Below the pieces are notes generated by a model. It was not told the origin of the DNA. It saw only the letters and a list, made by a program, of their open reading frames with translations, and made no database searches. Positions 50,749 through 59,802 of a DNA stretch of 64,000 bases are shown one piece after another. The position numbers and the translations under genes were made by a program. The stretch comes from Streptomyces abikoensis (GTDB lineage: Bacteria; Actinomycetota; Actinomycetes; Streptomycetales; Streptomycetaceae): the NCBI RefSeq assembly GCF_014648775.1, contig NZ_BMRT01000002.1, forward strand, positions 62,001-126,000, given 5' to 3'. Position 1 is the stretch's first letter, and each line of letters starts with the position of its first letter.

Positions 50749-53162
50749 GTGAACTGATCACTGCCGGACTGGTCGATCTGGACCTGTCCGCCGGGACGAA
50801 GGAAGCGGCGGCGCGCTCGCTCGCCGAACGGATGCGGGCGCTGGGCCGCGTCACGGACCTGGAGGGCTTCCTGGCCGACGTGGCCGCGCGCGAGGCCCAG
50901 ATGCCGACGGGACTCGACGGCGGCATCGGCATCCCCCACTGCCGCAGCGAGCACGTCACCGAGCCCACGCTGGCCTTCGGCCGCGCGTCCGCCGGGATCG
51001 ACTTCGGGGCGCCGGACGGCCCGGCGGACCTGATCTTCCTGATAGCCGCCCCGGCGGGCGCCGACAGCGACCACCTCACCATCCTGTCGGCGCTGGCGCG
51101 GCAGCTGATGAACCCGGAGTTCACGACCGCCCTACGGGCGGCGGAGAGCGCGGAGGCGGTCGCCGCACTGCTGCGCGGTGGCGCGCCTCCGGCGCGGGAG
51201 GAGGCCCGGGCGGGGCAGCCGCCCGGGCTGCGGGAGCCGGCCGGGTCTCCGGCCCCGGGCGTGGCCTCGGAGACGGCCCGGGTCCAGGGCGTGGCCGGGA
51301 CCCCGGCGAGGGCCCAGGCCCCCGACCCGGCCAGGGCACCGGACCCGGCCACGGAGACGGCCCGGGGCCCGGAGTTGGCCGCAGCCCCGGAGACAGCCCA
51401 GACCCTGGACCCGGCCAGGGCTCCGGAGCCGGCTCAGGCCCTGGACCGGGCCCGGGCTTCGGAGATCGCCCAGACGCCGGAAACAGCCCAGGCCGCCGAC
51501 CCGGCCGGGGCCCTGGGGGCCGCCCAGGCGCCGGACCCGGCCACGGCCTCGGAGACGGCCCCGCGCCCAGGCGTAGCCGGGACCGTGGAAACCGCCCAGG
51601 CCCCCGCCCCGGCCGGCACCCCCCGCGGCGGCGAGGCCGCCGTGCGGCCGGCCGGGGCGGAGTCGGCGGCGCCGGCCGTGGGCGATGCACACGGACCGCG
51701 GCCGTTCCGGATCGTCGCCGTCACGTCCTGCCCGACCGGCATCGCCCACACCTATATGGCGGCCGAGGCCCTGCGGCGGGCCGCCGGGGAGGCGGGGGTG
51801 GTGATCGACGTCGAGACGCAGGGCTCCGCCGGGTTCACGCGGCTCGATCCGGCGGTCGTCGCGGCGGCCGACGGTGTGATCCTCGCCCATGACGTGGAGG
51901 TGCGGGAGCGGGCCCGTTTCGCGGGCAAGCCCACCGTGGACGTCGGGGTGAAGGCGGGCGTCAACCGGCCCGGCGAGCTGATCGCCGAGGTCCGCGCGGC
52001 GGCGCGCGCGGCCACCGCGCCCATGGACGCCGGGGCCCGGGCGGGCGACGGATTCGGTACCCGGCTGCGCACGTGGCTGATGACGGGCGTGAGCCACATG
52101 GTGCCGTTCGTCGCGGCGGGCGGTCTGCTGATCGCCCTGGCCTTCGCCGTCGGGGGCTACCAGGTGAACAAGGCGCCGTCCGTCGCCGACCACTTCCTGT
52201 GGACCGAGTCCGCGAGCTGGGCCGCGCTGTTCTTCCAGACCGGTGGGGCCGCCTTCGCGTTCCTGGTGCCGGTGCTGGCGGGCTACATCGCCTACGGGAT
52301 GGCCGACCGGCCCGGTCTCGTGCCCGGTTTCGTCGGCGGGTCGATCGCCCTCACCGTGAACGCGGGCTTCCTGGGCGGGCTGATCGCCGGTCTCCTCGCG
52401 GGGACGGCCGTCCTGGGCGTCCGGCGGGTGGCCGTGCCGCCCGCGCTGCGCGGCATCATGCCCGTGGTGGTGATTCCGCTGCTCTCGTCGGCGGTGGTCG
52501 GGTTCCTGATGTTCCTGGTGGTCGGCAAGCCGGTCGCCGCGCTGCAGAAGGCGCTCACCGACTGGCTGGGCGGCCTGTCGGGGACGAACGCGGTCGTCCT
52601 GGGCGCGGTGCTGGGCCTGATGATGTGCTTCGACCTCGGCGGCCCGCTGAACAAGTGCGCCTACACCTTCGCGGTCGGCGGGCTGGCCGACCCCAACGCG
52701 GGCAGCCTGAAGGTGATGGCGGCGGTCATGGCGGCCGGGATGGTGCCGCCGCTGGCGATGGCCCTGGCCACGGCCGTGCGCGGCCGGCTGTTCACCCGCG
52801 CCGAGCGGGAGAACGGGAAGGCCGCGTGGGTACTGGGCGCCTCCTTCATCACCGAGGGCGCGATCCCCTTCGCGGCGGCGGATCCCCTGCGGGTGATCCC
52901 GTCCGCGATGGCGGGCGGCGCGGTGACGGGCGCCCTGTCCATGGCGTTCGGCTGCACCCTGCGGGCCCCGCACGGTGGCGCCTTCGTCGTCCCGCTGATC
53001 GGGCAGCCGCTGCTGTACCTCGTCGCGATCGCGGCGGGCACGGCGGTCGGCGCGGCGCTGGTCGTCCTCCTCAAGGGGCTGCGCGACCAGGAGCCGGAGA
53101 CGCGTCCGGGGACGGAGGCGGAGACGGAGACGGTGACGCCGGCGGCGGTGGCCGCCGCCTGA
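50745..53162 (+). CDS. fruA: PTS fructose transporter subunit IIABC
   Basis: An 805-residue fused permease. IIA (residues 1-145) has its phosphorylated His in GIGIPHCRSEHV. IIB starts RIVAVTSCPTGIAHTYMAAEAL with the active Cys at about 327. IIC follows with 8-10 TM helices (MTGVSHMVPFVAAGGLLIALAFAVGG...). IIA and IIB are joined by an unusually long Ala/Pro/Thr/Asp-rich linker (about residues 148-318) of degenerate PDPAxA units. It imports fructose as fructose 1-phosphate; FruK and FruR are in the same operon. Confidence 0.96.
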   Translation: MSELITAGLVDLDLSAGTKEAAARSLAERMRALGRVTDLEGFLADVAAREAQMPTGLDGGIGIPHCRSEHVTEPTLAFGRASAGIDFGAPDGPADLIFLIAAPAGADSDHLTILSALARQLMNPEFTTALRAAESAEAVAALLRGGAPPAREEARAGQPPGLREPAGSPAPGVASETARVQGVAGTPARAQAPDPARAPDPATETARGPELAAAPETAQTLDPARAPEPAQALDRARASEIAQTPETAQAADPAGALGAAQAPDPATASETAPRPGVAGTVETAQAPAPAGTPRGGEAAVRPAGAESAAPAVGDAHGPRPFRIVAVTSCPTGIAHTYMAAEALRRAAGEAGVVIDVETQGSAGFTRLDPAVVAAADGVILAHDVEVRERARFAGKPTVDVGVKAGVNRPGELIAEVRAAARAATAPMDAGARAGDGFGTRLRTWLMTGVSHMVPFVAAGGLLIALAFAVGGYQVNKAPSVADHFLWTESASWAALFFQTGGAAFAFLVPVLAGYIAYGMADRPGLVPGFVGGSIALTVNAGFLGGLIAGLLAGTAVLGVRRVAVPPALRGIMPVVVIPLLSSAVVGFLMFLVVGKPVAALQKALTDWLGGLSGTNAVVLGAVLGLMMCFDLGGPLNKCAYTFAVGGLADPNAGSLKVMAAVMAAGMVPPLAMALATAVRGRLFTRAERENGKAAWVLGASFITEGAIPFAAADPLRVIPSAMAGGAVTGALSMAFGCTLRAPHGGAFVVPLIGQPLLYLVAIAAGTAVGAALVVLLKGLRDQEPETRPGTEAETETVTPAAVAAA

Positions 53163-53185
53163 CGTCGCCGCTGTCGCGCCGCCTG

Positions 53186-53216
53186 CGGGTCCCGGCCTCC
53201 CCTGCCGGGACCCGCG
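53186..53216. terminator. Terminator after the fru operon
   Basis: A perfect 12-bp stem (GCGGGTCCCGGC arm) with a 7-nt loop, between fruA and the convergent inhibitor gene. Confidence 0.85.
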
Positions 53217-53238
53217 GGCGTTTCAGCGGGTCAACACG

Positions 53239-53589
53239 TCAGCAGTTGCCCCCGTTGACCCCGTCGATCCGGCCCCCGAAGTCGCCCCCGTACGCCCTGC
53301 GCCAGTCGCCGTTGTGCACCTGGCGGGTCTCCTTCGGGTCCCAGTTGATGAAGCAGGCGTCGGTGCTCGCCACGAAGGAGCCGACGTTGTCGTGGAGGGC
53401 CGGGGGCATGTCCCGGTAGCCGCTGGAGGCCGTCCACTCCCAGCTGGAGCCGTGGTAGTCCGAGCCGCTGAAGAAGCAGACCGAGCCGCTGGGGCAGGCC
53501 GGTGGGCCGGCGGCCGGGGCGGCGAAGGCGCTGGTGGCGGGCAGGACGAGCGCGATGAGGGACATGGTGACGGCGGAGACGATTCGCAT
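53239..53589 (-). CDS. Secreted peptidase inhibitor I36-like protein
   Basis: A 116-residue exported protein: signal peptide MRIVSAVTMSLIALVLPATSAFA, then CPSGSVCFFSGSDYHGSSWEW and a Cys-paired C-terminus (GGNC). This is the beta-gamma-crystallin/I36 (SMI metalloprotease inhibitor) pattern of Streptomyces. ATG 53589 follows AAGGACG. It could inhibit metalloproteases or act as a small structural secreted protein. Confidence 0.82.
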   Translation of the reverse strand: MRIVSAVTMSLIALVLPATSAFAAPAAGPPACPSGSVCFFSGSDYHGSSWEWTASSGYRDMPPALHDNVGSFVASTDACFINWDPKETRQVHNGDWRRAYGGDFGGRIDGVNGGNC

Positions 53590-53736
53590 GGTGCGTCCTT
53601 TTCTGCGACGGTCACGTAAGGCGGCGGCGGTGTCCTGAAGCAGTCGCCTCACCGCCACCGACAGCGATATCATCCGCACCCTTGGTGAGCACCGTCGAGC
53701 GCTTCGATCACCGTCGAAGACCGCTCCCGGCGACGC

Positions 53737-54177
53737 CTACGCACCCCCGGACGAATCGTGCGCCGCGTTGTAGCGCAGGAGCTGGGCGGCGAAGCCGGCG
53801 AGGTCGTCCTCGTTCCAGTCGGCGAGGCGCTCCTGGAAGGCCGCGTGGCGTCGCGCGGCGACCTGGGCGAGGGTCTCCCGGCCCGCCGCCGTGAGATGGA
53901 GCACCTGAACGCGCTGATCGTCGGGGTCGACGCGGCGTTCGACGAGATCGAGGCGCTCCAGCGTGGCGATCTGCCGGCTGACCGTGGACTTGTCCAGGAG
54001 GTAGTGGGCCGCGAGGTCGGTGGCGCGGCAGCCCCGCTGGTCCTCGAGGTGGGAGAGCAGGGTGTAGGAGACCAGGGAGAGCTCGGGGTGCATCCGCGCC
54101 GCCGAGGCGCGGGCGCGGCGGGCGAAGGCGGTCAGCTCCCGCTGGATGATCTCCACGGACTCGTCACGGTGGGGCAC
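53737..54177 (-). CDS. MarR-family regulator
   Basis: A 146-residue MarR protein. The winged helix is SLVSYTLLSHLEDQRGCRATDLAAHYLLDKSTVSRQIATLERLDLVERRVDPDDQRVQVLHLTAAG. GTG 54177 is chosen for AGGAG five bases before it. It is divergent from a membrane protein across a palindrome at 54201-54215, so it probably represses that gene and itself. Confidence 0.92.
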   Translation of the reverse strand: MPHRDESVEIIQRELTAFARRARASAARMHPELSLVSYTLLSHLEDQRGCRATDLAAHYLLDKSTVSRQIATLERLDLVERRVDPDDQRVQVLHLTAAGRETLAQVAARRHAAFQERLADWNEDDLAGFAAQLLRYNAAHDSSGGA

Positions 54178-54200
54178 GGGGACTCCTTTCAGGCCATGTG

Positions 54201-54215
54201 GTTGTAGAGTACAAC
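54201..54215. promoter_or_regulatory. MarR operator
   Basis: GTTGTA-GAG-TACAAC, a perfect inverted repeat in the MarR/transporter divergent promoter; a half-site GTTGTA recurs at 54227-54232. Confidence 0.75.
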
Positions 54216-54257
54216 TTGAAGGAAGAGTTGTATTTGCCAACTATCTTGAGGGTGTCG

Positions 54258-55301
54258 ATGAGATCCACCAACGGCGGCGCACTGCGTCATGTGCTGACCC
54301 ACCTGCTCACCCCCCTGCTGATGTGCGTCGGCATGGGCCTCGCCTACCTGGGCGCGTTCGCCCACCCGGAGCCGCACCGGCTGCCCGTCGCGGTCGTGGG
54401 CTCCGGCACCGGGACCCAGGTGCTCGCGCAGACCATCGGCGACAAGGCGGGCGACCGCCTCGCCGTACGGACCGTCGCCGACCGCGAGGAAGCGGTCCGG
54501 CAGCTCAAGGACCAGAAGATCTTCGGCGCGTACGTGCCCGGCAGGCGCTCCCCCGAGCTGCTGACCGCCTCGGCAGGCTCGGACACCACGGCCGTCGCCG
54601 TGCAGAAGGTCTTCCAGCCCGTGGCCGCGCGCCAGGGCGCCCCGCTGAAGGTCACCGACGTGGTGCCGCCCGCCGAGGGCGACCCCACCGGGCAGGGCAT
54701 CTTCTTCCTGCTGGTCGCGCTGAGCATCGGCTCGTACGCCTCCGTCGCCGTGATCGGCGGAGCGGGCGCGGTGCTGCCGATGCGGCTGCGGATCGCGCTC
54801 GCCGGTGCCATGTCGCTCGTCGTCAGCGTGATCGGCACGGTCTTCGCCGGGCCCGTCTTCCGCCTGGTCGACCAGGGCCTGCCGGGACTGTGGGCCATGG
54901 CGTGGGTCTACTGCGCGGGCGTCCTGCTCGTCGGCACCGGACTCCACACCTTCCTCAAGCGCTGGACGACGCTGGGCGTGATGGTCCTCTTCGTCATGCT
55001 CAACTTCACCAGCGCGGGCGGCGTCTACCGCCCCGAGCTGCAGAACGGCTTCTTCGCCGCGCTGCACTCCTTCTGGAACGGCGCCGGGTTCGTCGAGGGC
55101 GTACGCAGCCTCGTCTACTTCGACCATGCGGGCCTGGGCGGGCACGTGTGGACGCTGGCGCTGTGGCTGCTCGCCGGCATCGTGGCCGTCTGCGCGGCCT
55201 GGGCCACCGAGGCCCGGCGCGCCCGGCCCGCGGCGCCCGTGGCTCCCTCGGCGGCCGCCGAGGCCGCGGAGGAGGAGATGGAGGAGGCCGTGGGGGTCTG
55301 A
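54258..55301 (+). CDS. ABC-2/YhgE-like membrane protein
   Basis: A 347-residue membrane protein: one N-terminal TM (LLTPLLMCVGMGLAYLGAF), an extracytoplasmic domain of about 130 residues (VAVVGSGTGTQVLAQTIGD...), then five TM segments. This is the DUF3533/YhgE-Pip half-transporter layout found in ABC-2-type and phage-infection proteins. Under MarR control it may export a toxic compound; no ATPase gene adjoins. ATG 54258. Confidence 0.78.
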   Translation: MRSTNGGALRHVLTHLLTPLLMCVGMGLAYLGAFAHPEPHRLPVAVVGSGTGTQVLAQTIGDKAGDRLAVRTVADREEAVRQLKDQKIFGAYVPGRRSPELLTASAGSDTTAVAVQKVFQPVAARQGAPLKVTDVVPPAEGDPTGQGIFFLLVALSIGSYASVAVIGGAGAVLPMRLRIALAGAMSLVVSVIGTVFAGPVFRLVDQGLPGLWAMAWVYCAGVLLVGTGLHTFLKRWTTLGVMVLFVMLNFTSAGGVYRPELQNGFFAALHSFWNGAGFVEGVRSLVYFDHAGLGGHVWTLALWLLAGIVAVCAAWATEARRARPAAPVAPSAAAEAAEEEMEEAVGV

Positions 55302-55390
55302 GCGACACCGCCCGAGCGCGCCCGCCGGACCCGGCGGGCGCGCGGGCGCTCGGCACGGTCCCCGGCCGCGCCGGTGGGCATCCTGCCCCC

Positions 55391-56227
55391 ATGACCACAT
55401 CGGAACCCGCCACCGGGCCCACCGGGGCCGCGTCGTTCAGCCCCGTCAGCAGGACGGCCCTGGCCGTCGCCCGGGTCCGGGCACGGGAGAGCGAACGCCC
55501 GGACGCCCTCTTCACGGACCCTTACGCCGCCGCGTTCCTCACCGCCGCCGGATACCCGGCCGAGCCGGCCGTACGGCCCGGTCCGTACGCCACCGCCATC
55601 GCCCATCACACGGTGATCCGCACCCGCTTCTACGACGACTTCCTGCTGGCCGCGAGCGCGGCCGGGTGCCGTCAGACGGTCCTGCTGGCCGCCGGGCTGG
55701 ACACCCGGGCCCACCGGCTGGCCTGGCCGGAGGGGGTGCGCCTCTTCGAGCTGGACCTGCCGCCCGTGCTGGCCTTCAAGGAGGACGTCCTGGCCGGGCG
55801 GGCGGCCCGGCCGCGCTGCGCCCGCACGGCGGTGCCGGCCGACCTGCTGTCGTCCGAGTGGCCCGGCCTGCTGGTCGAGGCGGGCTTCGACCCGGCCGTG
55901 CGGACGGCCTGGCTGGCCGAGGGACTCCTGGTGTATCTCACGGAGGAGCAGGCCACCGGCCTGCTCCTCGCCCTGGGCGGGCTGTCCCGGCCGGGCCACC
56001 GGCTCGCCCTGGAGCGCGGCCGGGACCTCCCGCCGGCCGACGCCGAGCCGGGGCTGGCGCACATCGCCCCGCTCTGGCTGGGCGGCCTGGGGCCGGGCCT
56101 CGGCGACTGGCTCGACGCCAACGGCTGGGACGTGGCCACCCACCCCATCGAGGAACTGTCGGCGACATACGGCCGCCCCGGGACCGGTCCGGCCCGGGGC
56201 GGCTTCCACAGCGCGACGCGCCGCTGA
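55391..56227 (+). CDS. Class I SAM methyltransferase, Tcmp/leucine carboxyl-MT-like
   Basis: A 278-residue protein of the PPM1/TIGR00027 family: SFSPVSRTALAVARVRARESERPDALFTDPYAAAFL at the N-terminus, SAM motif VLLAAGLDTRAHRLAWPEGVRLFELDLPPVLAFKE and TAWLAEGLLVYLTEEQA. It methylates a carboxylate or hydroxyl of an unknown metabolite. Typical of natural-product O-methyltransferases in actinomycetes; no cluster adjoins. Confidence 0.88.
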   Translation: MTTSEPATGPTGAASFSPVSRTALAVARVRARESERPDALFTDPYAAAFLTAAGYPAEPAVRPGPYATAIAHHTVIRTRFYDDFLLAASAAGCRQTVLLAAGLDTRAHRLAWPEGVRLFELDLPPVLAFKEDVLAGRAARPRCARTAVPADLLSSEWPGLLVEAGFDPAVRTAWLAEGLLVYLTEEQATGLLLALGGLSRPGHRLALERGRDLPPADAEPGLAHIAPLWLGGLGPGLGDWLDANGWDVATHPIEELSATYGRPGTGPARGGFHSATRR

Positions 56228-56244
56228 GCGGCGCGCGGCCGTCG

Positions 56245-57903
56245 TCAGGCGGCGGGGACCGCCACGGGCTCGGCGGCCTGCCGCTCGTCCTCGGTCCCGG
56301 GCGCGGGCCGGGCCCCGCCGTCGAGCACCGGGTCGGGGTCCGGCAGCCCGGCGCGGTGGGCCTGCACGCCCGCACGGACCGCCCAGAAGTAGAAGCCCAG
56401 GGCCGACACGCCCACCAGGGCGATGTCGAGGCCGCCCGGGATCACGCCGTGACCGCCGAACTCCGCACTGCCCAGCGCCGACAGCGCCGAGAGCCACAGC
56501 AGGAACGCGGCCATCCACCAGGCCGGCGCGAACTGCTTGCGCAGGTCCTTCTCGCCCCGGCGGCGCAGCACGATCGCCGCGATGGGCACCGAGAGCAGGG
56601 TGAGGACGGTGACCTTGCCGGTGTTGGGCCACTTCGACCAGTACAGGGCGCAGGCCGCGAAGGCGAAGATGAGGGGGCAGAGGACCTTGGCGGCCGGGAG
56701 CCGGAAGGGGCGGGGCAGCTCGGGCTTGGTCTCCCGGAAGACGCCGACGGCGATGGGGCCCATGAGGTAGGAGACGACCATCGCGGCGGAGACGACGCTG
56801 GCCAGGGCCTCCCAGCTGTGGCCGATGGTCAGCAGCAGGAGGACGGAGAAGCCCAGGTTGAGCCACATCGCGGGGCGGGCGACGCCGTAGCGGGGGTGGA
56901 CCTCGGCGATCTTCTTGGGGAAGAAGCCGGTCTCGGCGAGGTTCTGCGCCAGGTAGGCGGAGGAGGCGACGTTGCCGATGTTGGCGCCGTTGGGCGAGAT
57001 GAAGGCGCCGAACTGGAGCATGGTGACGACCCAGTGGAGCATCAGCAGCTTGGCGAGGTCGGCGAAGGGGGAGGCGAAGTTGACGCCGCTCCAGCCGCCG
57101 GCCTCGGTGAGCTTCTCCGGCGGGACGGCGCCGAGGAAGGCGACCTGGAGGGCCAGGTAGATGACCAGGCCGAGGGAGAGCGCGCCGACGAGCGCGAGCG
57201 GGATGGCGCGGCCGGGGTTCTTGGCGTTGCCGCCGAGGTTGACGACGGCCTGGAAGCCGTTGAAGGCGAAGACGACGCCGGAGGCGGTGACGGCGGTGAG
57301 GACGGCCGACCAGCCGTTGGGGGCGAAGCCGCCGTGGGCGGTGAAGTTGTCCGTGTGGAAGCCGGAGGCGATGAGCGCGCCGACCGCGAGGACGGGAATG
57401 GCGAACTTGACCAGGGTCAGGAGGTTGTTGGCGCGCGCCAGCAGCTCGACCGACCAGTAGCAGGCCAGCCACAGGGCGAAGGTCAGGAGCAGGGCCGTCG
57501 CGATGCCCGTGCCGGTGAGGTGGCCGTCGGCGACCAGGCCCTTGGCCCAGCCGAAGCTCCAGGAGGACATGTACTGGGTGCCCGCGATGGCCTCGATGGG
57601 TATCAGCGAGGCGGTGGCGATCCACACGGCCCAGCCGGTGATGAAGCCCAGCACCGGGCCGTGGGAGATGGAGCCGAAGCGGGCCATGGCGCCCGGCAGC
57701 GGATAGGCGGCGCCCACCTCGGCGTACGTCATGGCGATCATGCCGATGAAGATCGCGCCGATCACCCAGGCGACCAGGGCGGCGGGCCCGGCCACCTGGG
57801 CCGCCTGACCGGCTCCGAAGAGCCAGCCGGAGCCGAAGATCGACCCCAGGCCTATCATGATCAGGGCGAAAAGGCTGAGGCCTTTCCTGTTGGCCGCGCT
57901 CAT
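56245..57903 (-). CDS. APC-superfamily amino acid permease
   Basis: A 552-residue, 12-TM permease. TM1 is LSLFALIMIGLGSIFGSGWLFGAGQAAQVAGPAALVAWVIG, a strong APC signature, and ATASLIPIEAIAGTQYMSSW follows. It imports an amino acid. A C-terminal tail of about 40 residues is Pro/Ala-rich. It is convergent with the methyltransferase and divergent from the TerD-CAP gene across a 456-bp gap. Confidence 0.9.
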   Translation of the reverse strand: MSAANRKGLSLFALIMIGLGSIFGSGWLFGAGQAAQVAGPAALVAWVIGAIFIGMIAMTYAEVGAAYPLPGAMARFGSISHGPVLGFITGWAVWIATASLIPIEAIAGTQYMSSWSFGWAKGLVADGHLTGTGIATALLLTFALWLACYWSVELLARANNLLTLVKFAIPVLAVGALIASGFHTDNFTAHGGFAPNGWSAVLTAVTASGVVFAFNGFQAVVNLGGNAKNPGRAIPLALVGALSLGLVIYLALQVAFLGAVPPEKLTEAGGWSGVNFASPFADLAKLLMLHWVVTMLQFGAFISPNGANIGNVASSAYLAQNLAETGFFPKKIAEVHPRYGVARPAMWLNLGFSVLLLLTIGHSWEALASVVSAAMVVSYLMGPIAVGVFRETKPELPRPFRLPAAKVLCPLIFAFAACALYWSKWPNTGKVTVLTLLSVPIAAIVLRRRGEKDLRKQFAPAWWMAAFLLWLSALSALGSAEFGGHGVIPGGLDIALVGVSALGFYFWAVRAGVQAHRAGLPDPDPVLDGGARPAPGTEDERQAAEPVAVPAA

Positions 57904-58359
57904 GTCCACGAGCTGTTTTTCCGTTCTGCCGGGAGACAAGGACTGGAAGTCCCTATGCGCCTCTTCGGCGTTCGGCTGCCGGGGCCGTCCCACCGGCTCG
58001 CGCCGATGGACGGCGACGCCTGTCGAACTGAACGGGGATCAGTCGCCGACACCACGTACCGGCCTGTAGGGCTTCGCCGGGATCGGCCCCGGGAACGGAC
58101 ACCGGGTACGACGCGACGAGCCCTGGGGCTGCCCCCGAAACGGGTTCGGGAACGGTCCGGGCTCGCTGACGACGAGATGGCCGAGGACGCGATAGCGACG
58201 CCGGTCATACTACGCCAACCAGGAGTAACACCTCCAATCGCGCCGCCCGCCCGGCCCGCGCGGAGGCCGGGAACCCCCGTCGTCCGCCGGGCGTTCCTCC
58301 GGCACATACCTCGATCCGGGGCGGGTGGCAGCCCGCCTCCCTCACCAAGGGCGGACCAG
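57904..58359. other. Intergenic region between permease and TerD-CAP genes
   Basis: There is no gene in this 456-bp divergent gap. The frame of the TerD gene is open through it, but codons such as ATA, CTA, CAA and GTA near 58185-58230 are unlike the genes here. A possible minus-strand promoter (TTGGAG, 19 bp, TAGTAT) ends near 58207, and the permease would have a leader of roughly 300 nt. I could not identify a riboswitch in it. Confidence 0.5.
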
Positions 58360-59664
58360 GTGCGCGACCTGACTTCCGGAGGGAACCTTCCGCTGCCGGA
58401 CGGGCCGGTGTCGGTCCGGGTGCCCGGCCCGTTCGACATCTCGGCACTGATCACCGGGGACGACGGAAAGGTCTCCGGCGACGGCGACTTCGTCTTCTAC
58501 AACCAGCCCACCGTCCCCGGCGCCCGCCTCGCGCCCGGCGGGCTCACGGTGGATCCGCGGCGGCTGCGGCCCGGCGCGACCCGGGTCACCGTGGTCGTCA
58601 CCCCCGCCGAACCCGGTGCCGGGCTCGGCGGGCTGCCCGCGCCCGTCCTGTGCGTCGACGCCGACGGCCGGGGCGCGCTCGCCCGGTTCGCGCCCGCGCG
58701 GCCGGTCCACGAGACGGTGCTGCTGCTCGCCGAGCTCTACCGGCGCGGGCCGCAGTGGAAGCTGCGCGCGCTCGGCCAGGGGTACGCGGACGGGCTGGCG
58801 GGCCTCGTCCGCGACTTCGGCATCGAGGTGACGGAGGACGGCGCGGAGCCCGACGGCGGCCCCGGCGGCCCGGCGCCCGACGCCGACCCGGCCACGACGG
58901 CGCTGGTCAACGCCGTCCGCCGACGCGTCGGCGCTCCCCCGCTGACCTCCGACGCCCGTCTCGTGGCGGCGGCCCGGGCGCACGCGGAGGCCATGGCCGC
59001 CCAGCGGCGCCTCGACGCCACGGGCCCTGACGGGTCCTCGGTCTTCCAGCGGGTCACCGCCGGGGGTTACGCGTATGTACGGATGGCGGAGCACCTGGTG
59101 TCCGGGCCGCGTACCGTCGACGCGTTCCTGGACTACTGCCTCGCCGAGGGCCGGGCGCGTGACGGCCATCCGGCGCACGACCCGGCCTTCACCCACCTGG
59201 GCATCGCCCACGCCGTCGCGGCCTCGGGTGACATGTACTGGACGGCGCTATGGGCCGAGCCGCTGACCGAGGGGAGCCTGGCGCGCACGGTGACGGAGGT
59301 CCTGGCGCTCACCAACGCGGAACGGGCCGCCGCCGGTCTGCCGCCGCTGGCCGCCGACGCCCGGCTGGCCGCGGCGGCCCAGGCGTACAGCGCGGACATG
59401 GCCGGGCGCGGCTTCTACTCCCACACCTCCCCCGAGGGCACCGAGCCCTGGGACCGGGCGGCGGCCGCCGGGGCGCGCCACCGGGGCATCGGCGAGAACA
59501 TCGCGTGCGGGCAGCGCTCCCCCGCCGAGGTCGTCCGCGGCTGGATGGACAGCCCAGGTCACCGCGCGAACATCCTCAAGCCCGGGTTCACCCACCTCGG
59601 CGTGGGCTACGCGGGCGGCGGCCCGGCCGGTACGTACTGGACGCAGCTCTTCGGCATGGCCTGA
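58360..59664 (+). CDS. TerD-like domain fused to two CAP/SCP domains
   Basis: A 434-residue protein. Residues 1-150 are a TerD domain (TSGGNLPLPDG, calcium-type GDFVFYNQPTVPG, PPGATRVTVVVT-type strand). Two CAP domains follow: a degenerate one (ATTALVNAVRRRVGAPPLTSDARLVAAARAHAEAMA) and a canonical one (VLALTNAERAAAGLPPLAADARLAAAAQAYSADMAGRGFYSHTSPEG, HRGIGENIACG, WMDSPGHRANILKPGFTHLGVGYA). CAP proteins are usually secreted; no signal is visible here with GTG 58360. The fusion links tellurite-resistance-type calcium binding to CAP function. Confidence 0.82.
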   Translation: MRDLTSGGNLPLPDGPVSVRVPGPFDISALITGDDGKVSGDGDFVFYNQPTVPGARLAPGGLTVDPRRLRPGATRVTVVVTPAEPGAGLGGLPAPVLCVDADGRGALARFAPARPVHETVLLLAELYRRGPQWKLRALGQGYADGLAGLVRDFGIEVTEDGAEPDGGPGGPAPDADPATTALVNAVRRRVGAPPLTSDARLVAAARAHAEAMAAQRRLDATGPDGSSVFQRVTAGGYAYVRMAEHLVSGPRTVDAFLDYCLAEGRARDGHPAHDPAFTHLGIAHAVAASGDMYWTALWAEPLTEGSLARTVTEVLALTNAERAAAGLPPLAADARLAAAAQAYSADMAGRGFYSHTSPEGTEPWDRAAAAGARHRGIGENIACGQRSPAEVVRGWMDSPGHRANILKPGFTHLGVGYAGGGPAGTYWTQLFGMA

Positions 59665-59733
59665 GCCGCGCGGGGCGGAACGCAGCCGGATACCGACTGT
59701 CGGCGTGCGCGCGGCGCGCCGATGCTGGACGTG

Positions 59734-59769
59734 ACGGGTACGACAGGATCGACGGGTTCGACGGGATCG
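59734..59769 (+). repeat. Four tandem 9-bp repeats
   Basis: ACGGGTACG, ACAGGATCG, ACGGGTTCG and ACGGGATCG follow one another directly in the leader of the amidotransferase gene, ending 33 bp before its ATG. Confidence 0.8.
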
Positions 59770-59802
59770 TCGGAGGAGAGTCGGAGGAGAAGGGACGGGC
59801 CC

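Noticed and set aside
55126..58359. A giant upstream extension of the TerD-CAP protein (frame open for over 3 kb)
   Set aside because: It overlaps the methyltransferase and permease genes on better-supported frames and lacks coding character; the GTG at 58360 starts the TerD domain.
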